Assembly: GCF_023283885.1 (NCBI RefSeq)
Contig: NZ_JAKILA010000003.1
Location: 62,001 to 126,000 of the forward strand
Reading direction: 5' to 3'
Source: Shewanella basaltis
Lineage (GTDB): Bacteria > Pseudomonadota > Gammaproteobacteria > Enterobacterales > Shewanellaceae
DNA length: 64,000 nucleotides
The notes below the pieces were generated by a model. That model was given only the letters and a program-made list of their open reading frames with translations, was not told where the DNA came from and did not search any database. A program made the translations under genes and the position numbers. Shown piece after piece: positions 48,857-58,490 of the stretch (position 1 is the first letter of the stretch; every line of letters starts with the position of its first letter).

Positions 48857-48870
48857 TTACGTTAACGTAA
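48857..48870. promoter_or_regulatory. LiuR-like palindrome upstream of the bkd operon
   Basis: TTACGTTAACGTAA is a perfect 14-base palindrome 71 bases before bkdA1. It resembles the operator of LiuR, the MerR-type regulator of leucine/isovaline breakdown genes in Shewanella and relatives. The regulator assignment is inferred from the pattern and the target genes. Confidence 0.6.
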
Positions 48871-48940
48871 TGTTTACTCGCATAGTATCAATAGAGCCAT
48901 GTTTATGTTGAACATGGCTCAACAATAATAAGAGCATAAT

Positions 48941-50119
48941 ATGAGCAACGCACCACTGACAAATGAAACAGTGCACCGTGTCAGCTTCTTAGACAAAGCG
49001 TCATTGCACATCCCCATTTTGCGTATTTTGCAAGCAGACGGCACCACGTACGAAAACGCAGTATTGCCTGTTATCGACAAGACTTTAGCTGAAAAAATAT
49101 TCGATACTTGTGTTTTTACACGTGTATTAGACGAGCGTATGTTGGGTGCGCAGCGTCAAGGACGTATTAGTTTTTACATGACCTGTACAGGTGAAGAAGC
49201 CTCTATTGTGGGCAGTACAGCAGCCCTGGACAAAGACGACGTCATTTTAGCTCAATACCGTGAACATGCCTCATTGCGTTATCGCGGTTTTAGTACTGAA
49301 CAATTTATGAACCAGATGTTCAGTAATGAAAAAGATTTAGGTAAAGGACGGCAAATGCCGATCCACTACGGCAGTCGTGAACTTAATTACCAAACTATTT
49401 CGTCACCCTTGGCAACGCAAATCCCGCAAGCGACAGGCGTAGCTTACGGTATGAAGTTACAAGGTAAACGTAATGTTGCCATTTGTTATTTTGGTGAAGG
49501 TGCTGCGTCAGAAGGTGACTTCCACGCAGGTTTAAACATGGCTGCGGTATTAAAAGCACCAGTGATTTTCTTTTGCCGTAATAATGGTTATGCCATTTCT
49601 ACGCCCACCGAAGAGCAGTTTGCTGGTAATGGTATTGCCAGTCGTGGTGTGGGTTATGGTATGCATACAATTCGTGTTGACGGTAACGATATGCTGGCGG
49701 TACTTGCTGCAACACAACAAGCCCGCGCACATGCAATAGAACATAATATGCCTGTATTAATTGAAGCCATGACATACCGGTTAGGCGCTCACTCGTCATC
49801 AGATGATCCGTCGGGTTACCGTTCAAAAGAAGAAGAAGCCAAATGGCAACAGCATGACCCCGTTAAACGGTTTAAGTTGTGGATGATCAATAAAGGCTGG
49901 ACCAGTGAAGCCGATGAAGCCAAGCTTTATGAACGCTACCGAGAAGAAGTATTAGCAGCAGTTAAAGTCGCTGAAAAACTGCCTATACCAAAGCTAGACG
50001 AAATCATCGAAGATGTGTTTGATAAACCGACGCCTGCACTTAAAAAGCAGCTTACTGAGTTGAAAGAACACATTAATAAGTATCCAAAAGCCTATCCTAA
50101 AAGCGCAGGGAGACTCTAA
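48941..50119 (+). CDS. bkdA1: Branched-chain 2-oxoacid dehydrogenase E1 component, alpha subunit
   Basis: Thiamine-diphosphate-dependent subunit that decarboxylates 2-oxo acids from valine, leucine and isoleucine. The ThDP/Mg motif is visible as [20 protein letters not shown] near residue 185, ending with [13 protein letters not shown]. The phosphorylation-loop region [20 protein letters not shown] near 275 is typical of branched-chain E1 alpha. Length 392. [20 protein letters not shown] at the N-terminus is also family-typical. It starts the bkdA1-bkdA2-bkdB operon, 2 bases ahead of bkdA2, and has a LiuR-like palindrome upstream. Confidence 0.93.
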   Translation: MSNAPLTNETVHRVSFLDKASLHIPILRILQADGTTYENAVLPVIDKTLAEKIFDTCVFTRVLDERMLGAQRQGRISFYMTCTGEEASIVGSTAALDKDDVILAQYREHASLRYRGFSTEQFMNQMFSNEKDLGKGRQMPIHYGSRELNYQTISSPLATQIPQATGVAYGMKLQGKRNVAICYFGEGAASEGDFHAGLNMAAVLKAPVIFFCRNNGYAISTPTEEQFAGNGIASRGVGYGMHTIRVDGNDMLAVLAATQQARAHAIEHNMPVLIEAMTYRLGAHSSSDDPSGYRSKEEEAKWQQHDPVKRFKLWMINKGWTSEADEAKLYERYREEVLAAVKVAEKLPIPKLDEIIEDVFDKPTPALKKQLTELKEHINKYPKAYPKSAGRL

Positions 50120-50121
50120 TC

Positions 50122-51099
50122 GTGGCTCAAATGAATATGTTACACGCCATCAACGAGGCGTTATCAATAGCCATGAAAGCTGATGAGCGCATGGTAATTT
50201 TTGGTGAAGATGTAGGCCATTTTGGTGGTGTGTTCCGTGCAACCTCTGGCTTACAAGAACAATTTGGTCGAGATCGTTGTTTTAATACTCCACTAACTGA
50301 ACAGGGGATTGCTGGTTTTGCTAACGGTTTAGCATCTTATGGCATGACCGCCGTTGCCGAGATCCAGTTTGCTGACTATATATTTCCGGCTTTTGATCAA
50401 ATCGTTAACGAATCGGCCAAGTTCCGCTACCGCAGCGGTAATCAGTTTGATGTTGGCGGGTTAACCTTCCGCACACCTTATGGAGGTGGCATTGCGGGCG
50501 GACACTATCATTCACAATCTCCGGAAGCTTATTTTACCCAAACGCCTGGACTAAAAGTGGTGGTGCCGCGAAATCCTGAGCAAGCTAAAGGCTTATTACT
50601 TGCTGCCATTCGTGATCCTAATCCGGTGATTTTCTTTGAACCTAAGCGCTTGTATCGTGCTTCAGTAGGTGAAGTACCAGCAGGTGACTACCAAATTGAA
50701 TTGGGTAAAGCGCAAGTGGTTAAACAAGGCCGCGATATTACCGTGCTGGCCTGGGGCGCACAGATGGAGATTGTTGAAAAAGCCTGTGAGCGTGCTGAAA
50801 AAGAAGGTATCTCGTGTGAAATTATTGACCTACGTACGCTAGCACCTTGGGATGTAGACACAGTAGCTAAATCAGTCACTAAAACCGGTCGTTTATTAAT
50901 TAACCACGAAGCGCCGCTAACCGGAGGCTTTGCTGGCGAAATTGCTGCAACTATACAACAAGAGTGTTTCTTATCGCTTGAGTCGCCAATCAGCCGTGTG
51001 TGTGGTTTAGATACGCCATATCCGCTAATTCACGAAAAAGAATACATGCCTGATGAATTAAAAACCTTTGAAGCCATCAAGGCTTCTGTAGCGTTTTAG
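50122..51099 (+). CDS. bkdA2: Branched-chain 2-oxoacid dehydrogenase E1 component, beta subunit
   Basis: Partner of the alpha subunit in the alpha2-beta2 E1 enzyme. It has [20 protein letters not shown] at the N-terminus, [18 protein letters not shown] near residue 28, [20 protein letters not shown] near 57, [20 protein letters not shown] near 80 and the C-terminal transketolase domain ([20 protein letters not shown] near 210, DLRTLAPWD near 240). Length 325, as usual. GTG start, preceded by AGGGAGA, 2 bases after the alpha-subunit stop. Confidence 0.94.
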   Translation: MAQMNMLHAINEALSIAMKADERMVIFGEDVGHFGGVFRATSGLQEQFGRDRCFNTPLTEQGIAGFANGLASYGMTAVAEIQFADYIFPAFDQIVNESAKFRYRSGNQFDVGGLTFRTPYGGGIAGGHYHSQSPEAYFTQTPGLKVVVPRNPEQAKGLLLAAIRDPNPVIFFEPKRLYRASVGEVPAGDYQIELGKAQVVKQGRDITVLAWGAQMEIVEKACERAEKEGISCEIIDLRTLAPWDVDTVAKSVTKTGRLLINHEAPLTGGFAGEIAATIQQECFLSLESPISRVCGLDTPYPLIHEKEYMPDELKTFEAIKASVAF

Positions 51100-51108
51100 G
51101 AGTAAGAT

Positions 51109-52701
51109 ATGATTAAAGATTTTATTTTACCCGACATCGGCGAAGGTGTGGTGGAATGCGAATTAGTGGATTGGTTAGTTAGTGAAGGCGATATTGTCAC
51201 TGAAGATCAGCCCATTGCTGATGTGATGACAGATAAAGCCCTAGTACAAATTCCTGCGCCACATGCAGGTAAAATCACCAAGCTTTATTATGCTAAAGGT
51301 GACATTGCCATTGTACATCAACCGCTTTATGCCGTTGAACTTGAAGGTGACAACAGCGATGTATCGCCATCACCAACGGCAGAAGTGACACCAGTAGTAG
51401 AAGCCAAGCCCGAGGTTTCCCCGAGGGTGAACCATTCAAATATCGAAGACTTTTTACTGCCAGACATTGGTGAAGGGATTGTTGAGTGTGAACTGGTTGA
51501 TTGGCTCGTTGAAGAAGGCGATATGGTGGTCGAAGATCAGCCCATTGCCGATGTGATGACCGACAAAGCCTTAGTGCAAATACCCGCGATGAAAGCCGGT
51601 AAAATTGTTAAATTGCATTATCGTAAAGGTCAACTTGCTAAAGTCCATTCGCCTTTGTTCGCAATTGAAGTGGAAGCCGAAGATACGCCAATGACCGCAG
51701 CGCCGCAGCAAGCAGTACAACAAACGGTAACTGAAAGTGCAATTGTGACAGGTGAGCCAGTTGCGCAAGGCAAAGCACTTGCTAGCCCCGCAGTACGTCG
51801 TATGGCACGCTCGCTTGATATTAATATCGCACTGGTTGCTGGCAGTGGTAAAAATGGCCGTGTTTACAAAGAAGATATTGAACGCCATCAACGAGCTGTT
51901 GCTAACCCTGCGGTTGCAGCATCGACAAACACCGCTCACGTTTCTGCATCAGCACAGCCTACCAGTACAGAAGTGGCGACGATTAGCCCATCTGGTGCTG
52001 ATCGCGTTGAACCCATTAAAGGCGTGAAAGCGGTAATGGCTAAGATGATGGTGGAGTCGGTATCGACTATTCCGCATTTTACCTACAGTGAAGAGTTTGA
52101 TTTAACCGAATTGGTCGCCCTTCGCGAGAGCATGAAACAACGTTACTCAAGTGAAGAAGTCAAACTCACCATGATGCCATTCTTTATGAAGGCCATGTCG
52201 CTCGCCATGAATGAGTTTCCAATACTCAATAGCCAAGTTAATGCCGATTGTACCGAGCTCACTTACAAATCACGTCACAATATTGGTATGGCGGTTGATT
52301 CTAAAGTTGGCTTATTAGTACCCAATGTTAAAGATGTGCAAAATAAGTCTATTTTAGCTATTGCAGCTGATATTACACGTTTAACAGCCGCGGCTCGAAG
52401 TGGGCGAGTATCACCAGCAGATTTAAAAGACGGCACGATATCAATCTCTAATATTGGTGCGTTAGGTGGCACAGTTGCAACACCTATTATTAACAAACCT
52501 GAAGTGGCTATTGTGGCATTAGGTAAGTTACAGGTGTTGCCGCGTTTTAATGCAGCAGGTGAGGTTGAAGCGCGAAAAATTATGCAAGTGAGCTGGTCTG
52601 GCGATCACCGCGTGATTGATGGCGGCACGATTGCCCGGTTCTGCAATTTGTGGAAACACTACCTTGAACAACCACAAGAAATGCTATTAACCATGCGTTA
52701 A
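51109..52701 (+). CDS. bkdB: Branched-chain 2-oxoacid dehydrogenase E2 (dihydrolipoamide acyltransferase) with two lipoyl domains
   Basis: Core subunit that carries the acyl group on lipoate to CoA. Two lipoyl domains lie in tandem, with lipoylated lysines at K43 and K153 in the same DVMTDKALVQIP context, exactly 110 residues apart. After an Ala/Thr/Pro-rich linker comes the E1/E3-binding domain (ASPAVRRMARSLDINIALVA near residue 225) and the catalytic domain with HRVIDGG near residue 500. Length 530, longer than the one-lipoyl enzymes because of the duplication. AGGAGTAAGAT precedes the start, 9 bases after bkdA2. No E3 gene follows, so the shared Lpd must serve. Confidence 0.94.
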   Translation: MIKDFILPDIGEGVVECELVDWLVSEGDIVTEDQPIADVMTDKALVQIPAPHAGKITKLYYAKGDIAIVHQPLYAVELEGDNSDVSPSPTAEVTPVVEAKPEVSPRVNHSNIEDFLLPDIGEGIVECELVDWLVEEGDMVVEDQPIADVMTDKALVQIPAMKAGKIVKLHYRKGQLAKVHSPLFAIEVEAEDTPMTAAPQQAVQQTVTESAIVTGEPVAQGKALASPAVRRMARSLDINIALVAGSGKNGRVYKEDIERHQRAVANPAVAASTNTAHVSASAQPTSTEVATISPSGADRVEPIKGVKAVMAKMMVESVSTIPHFTYSEEFDLTELVALRESMKQRYSSEEVKLTMMPFFMKAMSLAMNEFPILNSQVNADCTELTYKSRHNIGMAVDSKVGLLVPNVKDVQNKSILAIAADITRLTAAARSGRVSPADLKDGTISISNIGALGGTVATPIINKPEVAIVALGKLQVLPRFNAAGEVEARKIMQVSWSGDHRVIDGGTIARFCNLWKHYLEQPQEMLLTMR

Positions 52702-52743
52702 GTTGTAATCAATGGACACGAGAATATCGTGATGTGGTAAGCC

Positions 52744-52768
52744 AAAAGGACGCATAATGCGTCCTTTT
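52744..52768 (+). terminator. Rho-independent terminator after bkdB
   Basis: AAAAGGACGCA and TGCGTCCTTTT form an 11-bp perfect stem around TAA. Confidence 0.85.
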
Positions 52769-52787
52769 GTTTTGAACCAGTATTTCG

Positions 52788-52793
52788 TATAAT
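52788..52793 (+). promoter_or_regulatory. Candidate nadA -10 box
   Basis: TATAAT lies 32 bases before the nadA start, just after the bkdB terminator. The -35 region is weak (TTTTGT at 17-base spacing). Confidence 0.4.
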
Positions 52794-52824
52794 CTGCTAA
52801 TTACGTTAATCGATTGGAACCTGT

Positions 52825-53892
52825 ATGAGTCTGTCGGCACCTAAAATTGAAACTATTGAGTATCCGTTTCCAGCCAAACCTGCCGTGTTGTCTGACGCTG
52901 AAAAAGCACAATATAAAGCACGAATTAAGCAATTGTTGATCGACCAAGATGCGGTGTTAGTTGCCCATTATTATACCGATCCTGAAATTCAAGCTTTAGC
53001 AGAAGAGACGGGCGGCTGTGTGTCTGACTCGCTCGAAATGGCGCGTTTTGGCCGTGATCATCCAGCTAAAAAACTGATTGTTGCTGGGGTAAAATTTATG
53101 GGCGAAACGGCCAAAATTTTAAGCCCAGAAAAAACCATTTTAATGCCAACTCTCGAGGCAACCTGCTCATTGGATTTAGGTTGTCCTATCGAAGAATTCA
53201 CGGCCTTTTGTGATGCTCATCCTGATCATACGGTAGTGGTTTATGCCAATACCTCAGCGGCAGTAAAAGCCCGTGCAGATTGGGTTGTAACCTCAAGTAT
53301 TGCCCTAGAAATTGTAGAACACCTAGACAGCCAAGATAAAAAAATTATTTGGGCACCAGACCGTCATCTTGGCTCATACATTAACAAGCAAACTGGCGCA
53401 GACATGTTACTGTGGCAGGGCGAATGTATTGTGCATGACGAGTTTCAGGCTAAAGCCTTACGTGAGCTTAAAAAACAGCATCTTGGTGCGGCAATATTAG
53501 TTCACCCAGAATCGCCTGCCAGCGTAGTTGAACTTGCAGATGCTGTTGGCTCAACCAGCCAGTTAATTAAAGCTGCGCAAACCATGGCAAATGATACGTT
53601 TATTGTGGCGACCGATCGCGGTATTTTCTACAAAATGCAACAGGCAGCACCAGACAAAACACTACTTGAAGCCCCAACAGGCGGGAACGGCGCAACCTGT
53701 AAAAGCTGTGCTCACTGTCCATGGATGGCCATGAACGGTTTGCAAGCCATTGAGCAGTCGCTGTTAAGCAGTGATAAAAGCAACCACGAAATTTTTGTCG
53801 ATGATGAACTGCGTGTTAAAGCATTAATTCCACTGACACGGATGCTTGATTTTGCCAAAGGCCTAAACATGAAAGTGAAGGGCAATGCTTAA
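52825..53892 (+). CDS. nadA: Quinolinate synthase A
   Basis: 4Fe-4S enzyme that condenses iminoaspartate with dihydroxyacetone phosphate to quinolinate in NAD synthesis. The 355-residue length is normal for the proteobacterial form. [20 protein letters not shown] near residue 50, the cluster-related cysteines in [16 protein letters not shown] near 115 and in the C-terminal [15 protein letters not shown] near 292 are visible. [20 protein letters not shown] near 137 and [12 protein letters not shown] near 173 are family motifs. Monocistronic, flanked by terminators. Confidence 0.95.
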   Translation: MSLSAPKIETIEYPFPAKPAVLSDAEKAQYKARIKQLLIDQDAVLVAHYYTDPEIQALAEETGGCVSDSLEMARFGRDHPAKKLIVAGVKFMGETAKILSPEKTILMPTLEATCSLDLGCPIEEFTAFCDAHPDHTVVVYANTSAAVKARADWVVTSSIALEIVEHLDSQDKKIIWAPDRHLGSYINKQTGADMLLWQGECIVHDEFQAKALRELKKQHLGAAILVHPESPASVVELADAVGSTSQLIKAAQTMANDTFIVATDRGIFYKMQQAAPDKTLLEAPTGGNGATCKSCAHCPWMAMNGLQAIEQSLLSSDKSNHEIFVDDELRVKALIPLTRMLDFAKGLNMKVKGNA

Positions 53893-53920
53893 TCAGCATT
53901 AAGCCGTGTTAATATAAAAC

Positions 53921-53944
53921 AGCCGACATCAAGTCGGCTTTTTT
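53921..53944 (+). terminator. Rho-independent terminator after nadA
   Basis: AGCCGAC and GTCGGCT pair around ATCAA, followed by six T. Confidence 0.85.
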
Positions 53945-54261
53945 ATGCCTAATATCCGCATTAGAATGCGCTCTTTTAGCGAAAGTGATCAGTGAGGTAA
54001 TCAAGGCAGCCTTTTGAGGGCGCACTAAGTTATAGTGCACTATGCTAAGAAAGGCTAACAAAGCAGGCCACGCTGATACATTCGCCCTTCGCAGTCGCGT
54101 CACAAACCCCATTACGGCTTCAAATTACGTTGATGTAGATGACTACAATTGCAGTCATGTTCATTGTACTAGGCCTAATGATGCAGCCAAAAATCGATCA
54201 CATTCTAATAAGGATTGGTATAAGAGTTTAAGGGGGGGTATGGTGATTGACTGTAATTAAC
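53945..54261. other. Intergenic region between nadA and gapA, repeat-like
   Basis: About 320 bases with no convincing gene. It contains a small hairpin, GCACTA (54022-54027) and TAGTGC (54033-54038), and a run of seven G near 54231. Frames of about 70 codons exist on both strands (54042-54260 plus, 53909-54112 minus) but lack ribosome sites and recognisable sequence. Its texture suggests a decayed repeat, but no terminal repeats could be defined. Confidence 0.4.
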
Positions 54262-54292
54262 AAAAAGCCCCGCATAAATGCGAGGCTTTTGT
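54262..54292 (-). terminator. Rho-independent terminator after gapA
   Basis: CGCAT/ATGCG and GCC/GGC pair with one mismatch between, flanked by A5 and T4, giving a T run on the minus strand. Confidence 0.78.
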
Positions 54293-54306
54293 CTAAATCC
54301 AGCTAA

Positions 54307-55317
54307 TTACTTAGCGTTCATTAACGCAACTGTGTTGTCTAGCATGCGGTTACTGAAACCCCATTCGTTGTCATACCATGCCATTACTTTTACTAAACGG
54401 CCTTTAACACGTGTTTGTGTCGCATCAAAGTTAGATGAGAACGGGTTATGGTTAAAGTCGATAGACACTAACGGTTCTTCATTAATCGCTAATACTTGAT
54501 TGAGCGGTGATGTTTTAGCTGCATCTGCAACGATTTGGTTAATTTCTTCAACCGTGGTGTCGCGTGATGCTAAGAAGGTTAGGTCAACTAACGATACGTT
54601 TACAGTAGGAACACGTACTGCTAAGCCGTCAAACTTACCTTGTAACTCAGGAACCACTAAACCTACCGCAGCAGCAGCGCCGGTTTGCGTTGGGATCATT
54701 GACATTGCAGCTGCACGAGCACGGCGTAAATCAGTGTGGTATACGTCTGATAAACGTTGGTCATTAGTATAAGCATGGATTGTTGTCATTAAACCTGACT
54801 CAATACCCACAGCATCACTTAATGGTTTAGCGACAGGAGCTAAACAGTTTGTGGTACACGATGCATTTGAAATCACCGTCATGTCAGCAGTAAGCACGTC
54901 TTGGTTAACACCATAAACTACGGTTGCATCAACGTTTTTACCAGGTGCAGAAATAATCACTTTTTTTGCACCTGCATCTAGGTGTGGTTGCACTGCGACT
55001 TTTGATGTGAAAATACCAGTACATTCATAAACAACATCAACGTTTAATTCTGCCCAAGGTAACTTTGATGGATCACGTTCTTGGAAAGTTAAAATTTTGT
55101 CGCCATTCACATAGATAGCTTCATCATCGTGATCAACTTTTGCATTAAAGCGACCATGTACTGAATCGTACTTAGTTAAATGTGCGTTGATTGATGCGTC
55201 ACCTAAATCGTTTACTGCTACGATTTGAATTGGGTAATCTTTTTCGCTTTCATAAAGTGCGCGTAGAACATTTCTTCCGATACGGCCATAGCCGTTAATA
55301 GCAACACGGATAGTCAT
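54307..55317 (-). CDS. gapA: Glyceraldehyde-3-phosphate dehydrogenase, type I
   Basis: NAD-dependent glycolytic enzyme that turns glyceraldehyde-3-phosphate into 1,3-bisphosphoglycerate. The NAD-binding [17 protein letters not shown] is at residues 7-23, the active-site Cys is C154 in [11 protein letters not shown], the phosphate-binding His follows near 180, and the C-terminal [12 protein letters not shown] is intact. Length 336. The frame opens 14 codons upstream, but GAGGG with 7-base spacing precedes the ATG at 55317 ([11 protein letters not shown]). Just upstream, minus-strand GTAATTTTAC is palindromic but does not fit the HexR spacing well. Confidence 0.95.
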   Translation of the reverse strand: MTIRVAINGYGRIGRNVLRALYESEKDYPIQIVAVNDLGDASINAHLTKYDSVHGRFNAKVDHDDEAIYVNGDKILTFQERDPSKLPWAELNVDVVYECTGIFTSKVAVQPHLDAGAKKVIISAPGKNVDATVVYGVNQDVLTADMTVISNASCTTNCLAPVAKPLSDAVGIESGLMTTIHAYTNDQRLSDVYHTDLRRARAAAMSMIPTQTGAAAAVGLVVPELQGKFDGLAVRVPTVNVSLVDLTFLASRDTTVEEINQIVADAAKTSPLNQVLAINEEPLVSIDFNHNPFSSNFDATQTRVKGRLVKVMAWYDNEWGFSNRMLDNTVALMNAK

Positions 55318-55549
55318 CTCATATCCCTCAAGTGATAAAATAATTTGGTGGCATGTCAATCGCCTAGTTGTAAAATTACCAAATTAACCGTAATGGTCAA
55401 GTTAAATCACCTGAAATTGGCAAAATAGTCGGATAATTTTGTATTTTTTTTACATTTAGCACGTTTTGAAGATAATTTAAGCACAGTTTTGTAAGTTGGC
55501 ATATTGTCGCTGCATACGGATAAGTGGTTTATTTAACCATAATTCGACT

Positions 55550-56380
55550 TTATTTAAGTCGCATTTCACTGGTGCTATTGGCAAATTGCCCACTTAGCAC
55601 CGCAGCGATGAGCTCAGCGGCTTGGATATCTAATGATTGAGCCAGTGCTTTATTGCCGTTAATCATTGCAAGCAGTTGCGGTTCATCAACATGGCTTTCT
55701 GTCATCATTAAATAAGCTCTTGTTAGCAAGTATTCTTTCTCAAAATCCTGTTGTTGTTTGTATATCGACGCTAACGCTAAAAACCAGTCTGGATTAATTA
55801 ACGAGGCTTGGCTTGTGGCCAGTAATGATAAATACAAAGCCTTGGCATCATTTGGAGCGTATCTAACATAGTGGGCAGCGAGTTGACTCATTATTTCTTG
55901 ATCTTGTAATTGGCCTTGTTGGTATGCTTGCTCAACGATATTCAGTCCGGCCTGATCATTAAATCGTATCCACCGATAATAAGCCAAATACAGATCATTA
56001 TTGTCTTGGGTAAAAGCTTGTAATTCAGCGAGTGTTTGCGTGCTGACCGCAAATGCTCGTTCCCGATCTCGAGTTCGTTCAGTATTCAGTTTGTGCTGAA
56101 CACCTGCAGCAAGTTCAATACACTTGCTGTAGTTTTCAAGGTGAATTAACTGTTGATACAGCTCTTTTCCGCTAGGCGTTGTGGTTTGCTTTAATAGGTA
56201 ACGATGGCGAATAAGGTCACCTTTTTCAAAACGACACCAACTATCTTTGTGTAAATCTGCACAAAGTTCAGGATTATTTTTACAAATTAAGTCGCTATTA
56301 CGGTCATTATCGCAGCCAAAAAGGCCAAATAATGCACCAATAATTGTAAATGATGTAATTAATACAAAATTTCGATTCAA
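55550..56380 (-). CDS. Lipoprotein of DUF2989 type
   Basis: A 276-residue predicted lipoprotein. The signal is MNRNFVLITSFTIIGALF followed by GLFGC, a good lipobox with Cys near residue 23. The mature part starts with acidic and Cys-containing sequence (DNDRNSDLICKNNPELCADL) and is then all helical with TPR/Sel1-like character (LAYYRWIRFNDQAGLNIVEQ, LALASIYKQQQDFEKEYLLT). It resembles DUF2989 proteins of gammaproteobacteria, recalled from memory. Function unknown. It lies between two GAPDH genes and is divergent from the longer one, sharing a control region with a HexR-like site. Confidence 0.72.
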   Translation of the reverse strand: MNRNFVLITSFTIIGALFGLFGCDNDRNSDLICKNNPELCADLHKDSWCRFEKGDLIRHRYLLKQTTTPSGKELYQQLIHLENYSKCIELAAGVQHKLNTERTRDRERAFAVSTQTLAELQAFTQDNNDLYLAYYRWIRFNDQAGLNIVEQAYQQGQLQDQEIMSQLAAHYVRYAPNDAKALYLSLLATSQASLINPDWFLALASIYKQQQDFEKEYLLTRAYLMMTESHVDEPQLLAMINGNKALAQSLDIQAAELIAAVLSGQFANSTSEMRLK

Positions 56381-56403
56381 AACTGTCTCCGTGAGCTAAA
56401 TTG

Positions 56404-56418
56404 TCTAATAAAATTACA
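56404..56418. promoter_or_regulatory. HexR-like palindrome upstream of the long GAPDH gene
   Basis: TCTAATAAAATTACA matches TGTAAT-N3-ATTACA at all half-site bases but one. It lies in the divergent region, 163 bases before the GAPDH start and 23 bases before the lipoprotein start. Confidence 0.5.
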
Positions 56419-56581
56419 TATTTACAGAAAATTTGTTACTGGCGAAACGACGTGTATTTCATTACAATGTCGCCGACCAAGAGGGCATCGCCCATACAAT
56501 AAACTTAATTATTGGTCTTTTCTTTTTGTTACTCAAACCTTTCTGTTAAAAAACTGGAAAAGTGAGATAAAGGATCCCTAC

Positions 56582-58018
56582 ATGAGCGCAGATAAACATT
56601 TACAAAGCTGGCAAGAACGTTTCGAAATGGCTGAAGCAATGCAACCATTGCTCGGTAAGTTGTATCGTAACCAAGGCGTAGAAGTAGTGGTATATGGTAA
56701 ACCATTACTCAATGCATCAACCATCGAAATTATTAAGTCACACCGTTTAGTACGTCGTCATGTTGGTGAAAAATTACGCCTACGCGAAAGTTTCCCATTT
56801 GTTGAAGCACTAAGCAAATTAGCTGTTAAACATTGTAAAGTGGATATCGGTAAACTTGCGATAAATTACTGGCGTGACAACAAGGACGCAAGCGGAATAG
56901 AAGCCTACATGGCTAATGAGTTGGCACCCGCACTTAATCATGGTGACGATACACCGGCAAAAGATGTTGTGCTTTATGGGTTTGGCCGTATTGGGCGTTT
57001 GCTTGCACGTTTACTTATAGAACGTACAGGTAAAAGCAATAAAATGTGTTTACGTGCCATCGTACTTCGCGGTGGTAAAAAAGGCGATTTAGAAAAGCGT
57101 GCAAGTCTATTACGCCGCGATTCAGTGCATGGGCCATTTAATGGCTCAGTTGAAGTCGATGAAGAAAACAATGCCATTATTGCAAACGGTACCTATATTC
57201 AGGTTATTTATGCTAACTCGCCCGACGAGGTCGATTACACTAAGTATGGCATCAATAATGCGTTAATTGTTGATAATACAGGTATTTGGAAAGATGAAGC
57301 CGGATTAGGTTTGCATCTTAAAAGCCCAGGTGCCAGCAAAGTATTATTAACCGCCCCTGCCAAAGGTGCGATTAAGAATGTTGTGTATGGTGTAAATGAA
57401 AACGACATTCTAGATGAAGACATGATTGTCTCTGCTGCAAGTTGTACGACCAATGCCATTACCCCCGTTTTGAAAGCGGTAAACGATAAGTACGGCATTG
57501 AAAATGGCCATGTTGAAACCATCCATTCGTATACAAATGATCAAAACTTAATTGATAATTATCACAGTGCAGACCGTCGCGGCCGAAGTGCACCTTTAAA
57601 TATGGTGATAACTGAAACTGGTGCAGCTAAAGCAGTGGCTAAAGCACTACCTGTCTTAGCGGGTAAATTAACCGGTAATGCGATACGTGTGCCTACGCCT
57701 AATGTGTCGATGGCAATTATTAGTGTTAACTTACACTCAGAAACCAATCGTGACGAATTAAACGAATACCTAAAAGATGTGGCGCTACAGTCTAGCTTAC
57801 AAAATCAAATCGACTTTACTGAGTCGACTGAGATTGTATCAAGTGATCTCGTGGGATCACGTTATGCTGGTGTGGTAGATTCACAAGCCACCATCGCGGA
57901 AGGTAAGCGCGCGATTTTGTATGTGTGGTACGACAATGAGTTTGGTTATAGTTGTCAGGTTGTAGGTGTCATGCAAAAAATGCTGGGCTTAACCACACTA
58001 TCATTGCCAAACCTTTAA
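56582..58018 (+). CDS. Glyceraldehyde-3-phosphate dehydrogenase, long form with N-terminal extension
   Basis: A 478-residue GAPDH homologue. Residues 1-127 form an extra helical domain rich in Leu, Glu, Lys and Arg that classical GAPDH lacks. The NAD-binding motif LYGFGRIGRLLARLL starts near residue 131, the catalytic Cys is C288 in SAASCTTNAITP, and the C-terminal WYDNEFGYSCQVV is intact, so the enzyme should be active. Similar long GAPDHs occur in Shewanella and Vibrio; their physiological direction is not clear and may be gluconeogenic. The HexR-like site upstream supports a role in carbon-flux control. AAGGA precedes the start. Confidence 0.9.
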   Translation: MSADKHLQSWQERFEMAEAMQPLLGKLYRNQGVEVVVYGKPLLNASTIEIIKSHRLVRRHVGEKLRLRESFPFVEALSKLAVKHCKVDIGKLAINYWRDNKDASGIEAYMANELAPALNHGDDTPAKDVVLYGFGRIGRLLARLLIERTGKSNKMCLRAIVLRGGKKGDLEKRASLLRRDSVHGPFNGSVEVDEENNAIIANGTYIQVIYANSPDEVDYTKYGINNALIVDNTGIWKDEAGLGLHLKSPGASKVLLTAPAKGAIKNVVYGVNENDILDEDMIVSAASCTTNAITPVLKAVNDKYGIENGHVETIHSYTNDQNLIDNYHSADRRGRSAPLNMVITETGAAKAVAKALPVLAGKLTGNAIRVPTPNVSMAIISVNLHSETNRDELNEYLKDVALQSSLQNQIDFTESTEIVSSDLVGSRYAGVVDSQATIAEGKRAILYVWYDNEFGYSCQVVGVMQKMLGLTTLSLPNL

Positions 58019-58061
58019 GCGAGCAGAGCGGCGTTAATACCGGGTAATGATTTGATGTTTG

Positions 58062-58088
58062 AAAGCACTTCATCTGAAGTGCTTTTTT
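58062..58088 (+). terminator. Rho-independent terminator after the long GAPDH gene
   Basis: AAGCACTTCA and TGAAGTGCTT form a 10-bp stem with a 2-base loop (effectively 9 bp), followed by T6. Confidence 0.86.
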
Positions 58089-58232
58089 ATTTTCAATCTG
58101 AATGTCTAATAGCTATTTGCATGAATAAGCGATTTTATTAACGCGCAATGATACAGGTAGGCTAAAGGCCCAATAACCAGCTCAATTGTGCTGATTGATT
58201 GTATAACATTGCCAAATAAGCATCACACTGAC

Positions 58233-58269
58233 GATTATTGCATCAAACAGTCATTTTGTTGCAATAATC
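58233..58269. repeat. Inverted repeat just upstream of the tRNA promoter
   Basis: GATTATTGCA (58233-58242) and TGCAATAATC (58260-58269) are perfect 10-base arms around 17 bases, ending 13 bases before the -35 box. Confidence 0.55.
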
Positions 58270-58282
58270 CTGTTTTTATTGA

Positions 58283-58310
58283 TTGACTATCCAGATCAAA
58301 TCGGTAGAAT
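58283..58310 (+). promoter_or_regulatory. Sigma-70 promoter of the tRNA-Gly-Cys-Leu operon
   Basis: TTGACT (58283-58288) and TAGAAT (58305-58310) with a 16-base spacer, 63 bases before the first tRNA, followed by a GCC-rich discriminator of the kind found at stringently controlled stable-RNA promoters. Confidence 0.65.
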
Positions 58311-58373
58311 GCCATTCCGCAGTCAGGAGAAACAAACCAGATTGCAAAGAAATGCAAGATTGTAGATTGAAAC

Positions 58374-58449
58374 GCGACATTAGCTCAGTTGGTAGAGCGA
58401 TACCTTGCCAAGGTATAGGTCATCGGTTCGAACCCGATATGTCGCTCCA
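58374..58449 (+). tRNA. tRNA-Gly (anticodon GCC)
   Basis: Acceptor GCGACAT pairs with ATGTCGC, discriminator T, encoded CCA at 58447-58449. The D-arm is AGCTCAGTTGGTAGAGC, the anticodon loop is TTGCCAA with GCC at 58407-58409, and the T-arm carries GGTTCGAACCC. 76 bases. First of three co-transcribed tRNAs. Confidence 0.97.
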
Positions 58450-58490
58450 ATTTCTTATCTCTTCCGATGGATTTGATTTTGGTAAAGCAT

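Larger units (their letters stand above)
58089..58373. other. Region upstream of the tRNA operon
   Basis: No gene seen. It holds a 10-base-arm inverted repeat at 58233-58269 and the tRNA promoter at 58283-58310. Confidence 0.5.

Noticed and set aside
53909..54112. 67-codon minus-strand frame overlapping the nadA terminator
   Set aside because: It runs through the terminator hairpin and has no support from sequence or context.
54042..54260. 72-codon plus-strand frame between nadA and gapA
   Set aside because: No ribosome site, no recognisable motif, odd composition, and it lies in repeat-like DNA.
55360..55420. HexR site before gapA
   Set aside because: GTAAAATTAC is palindromic, but the half-sites are too close together for the HexR pattern.
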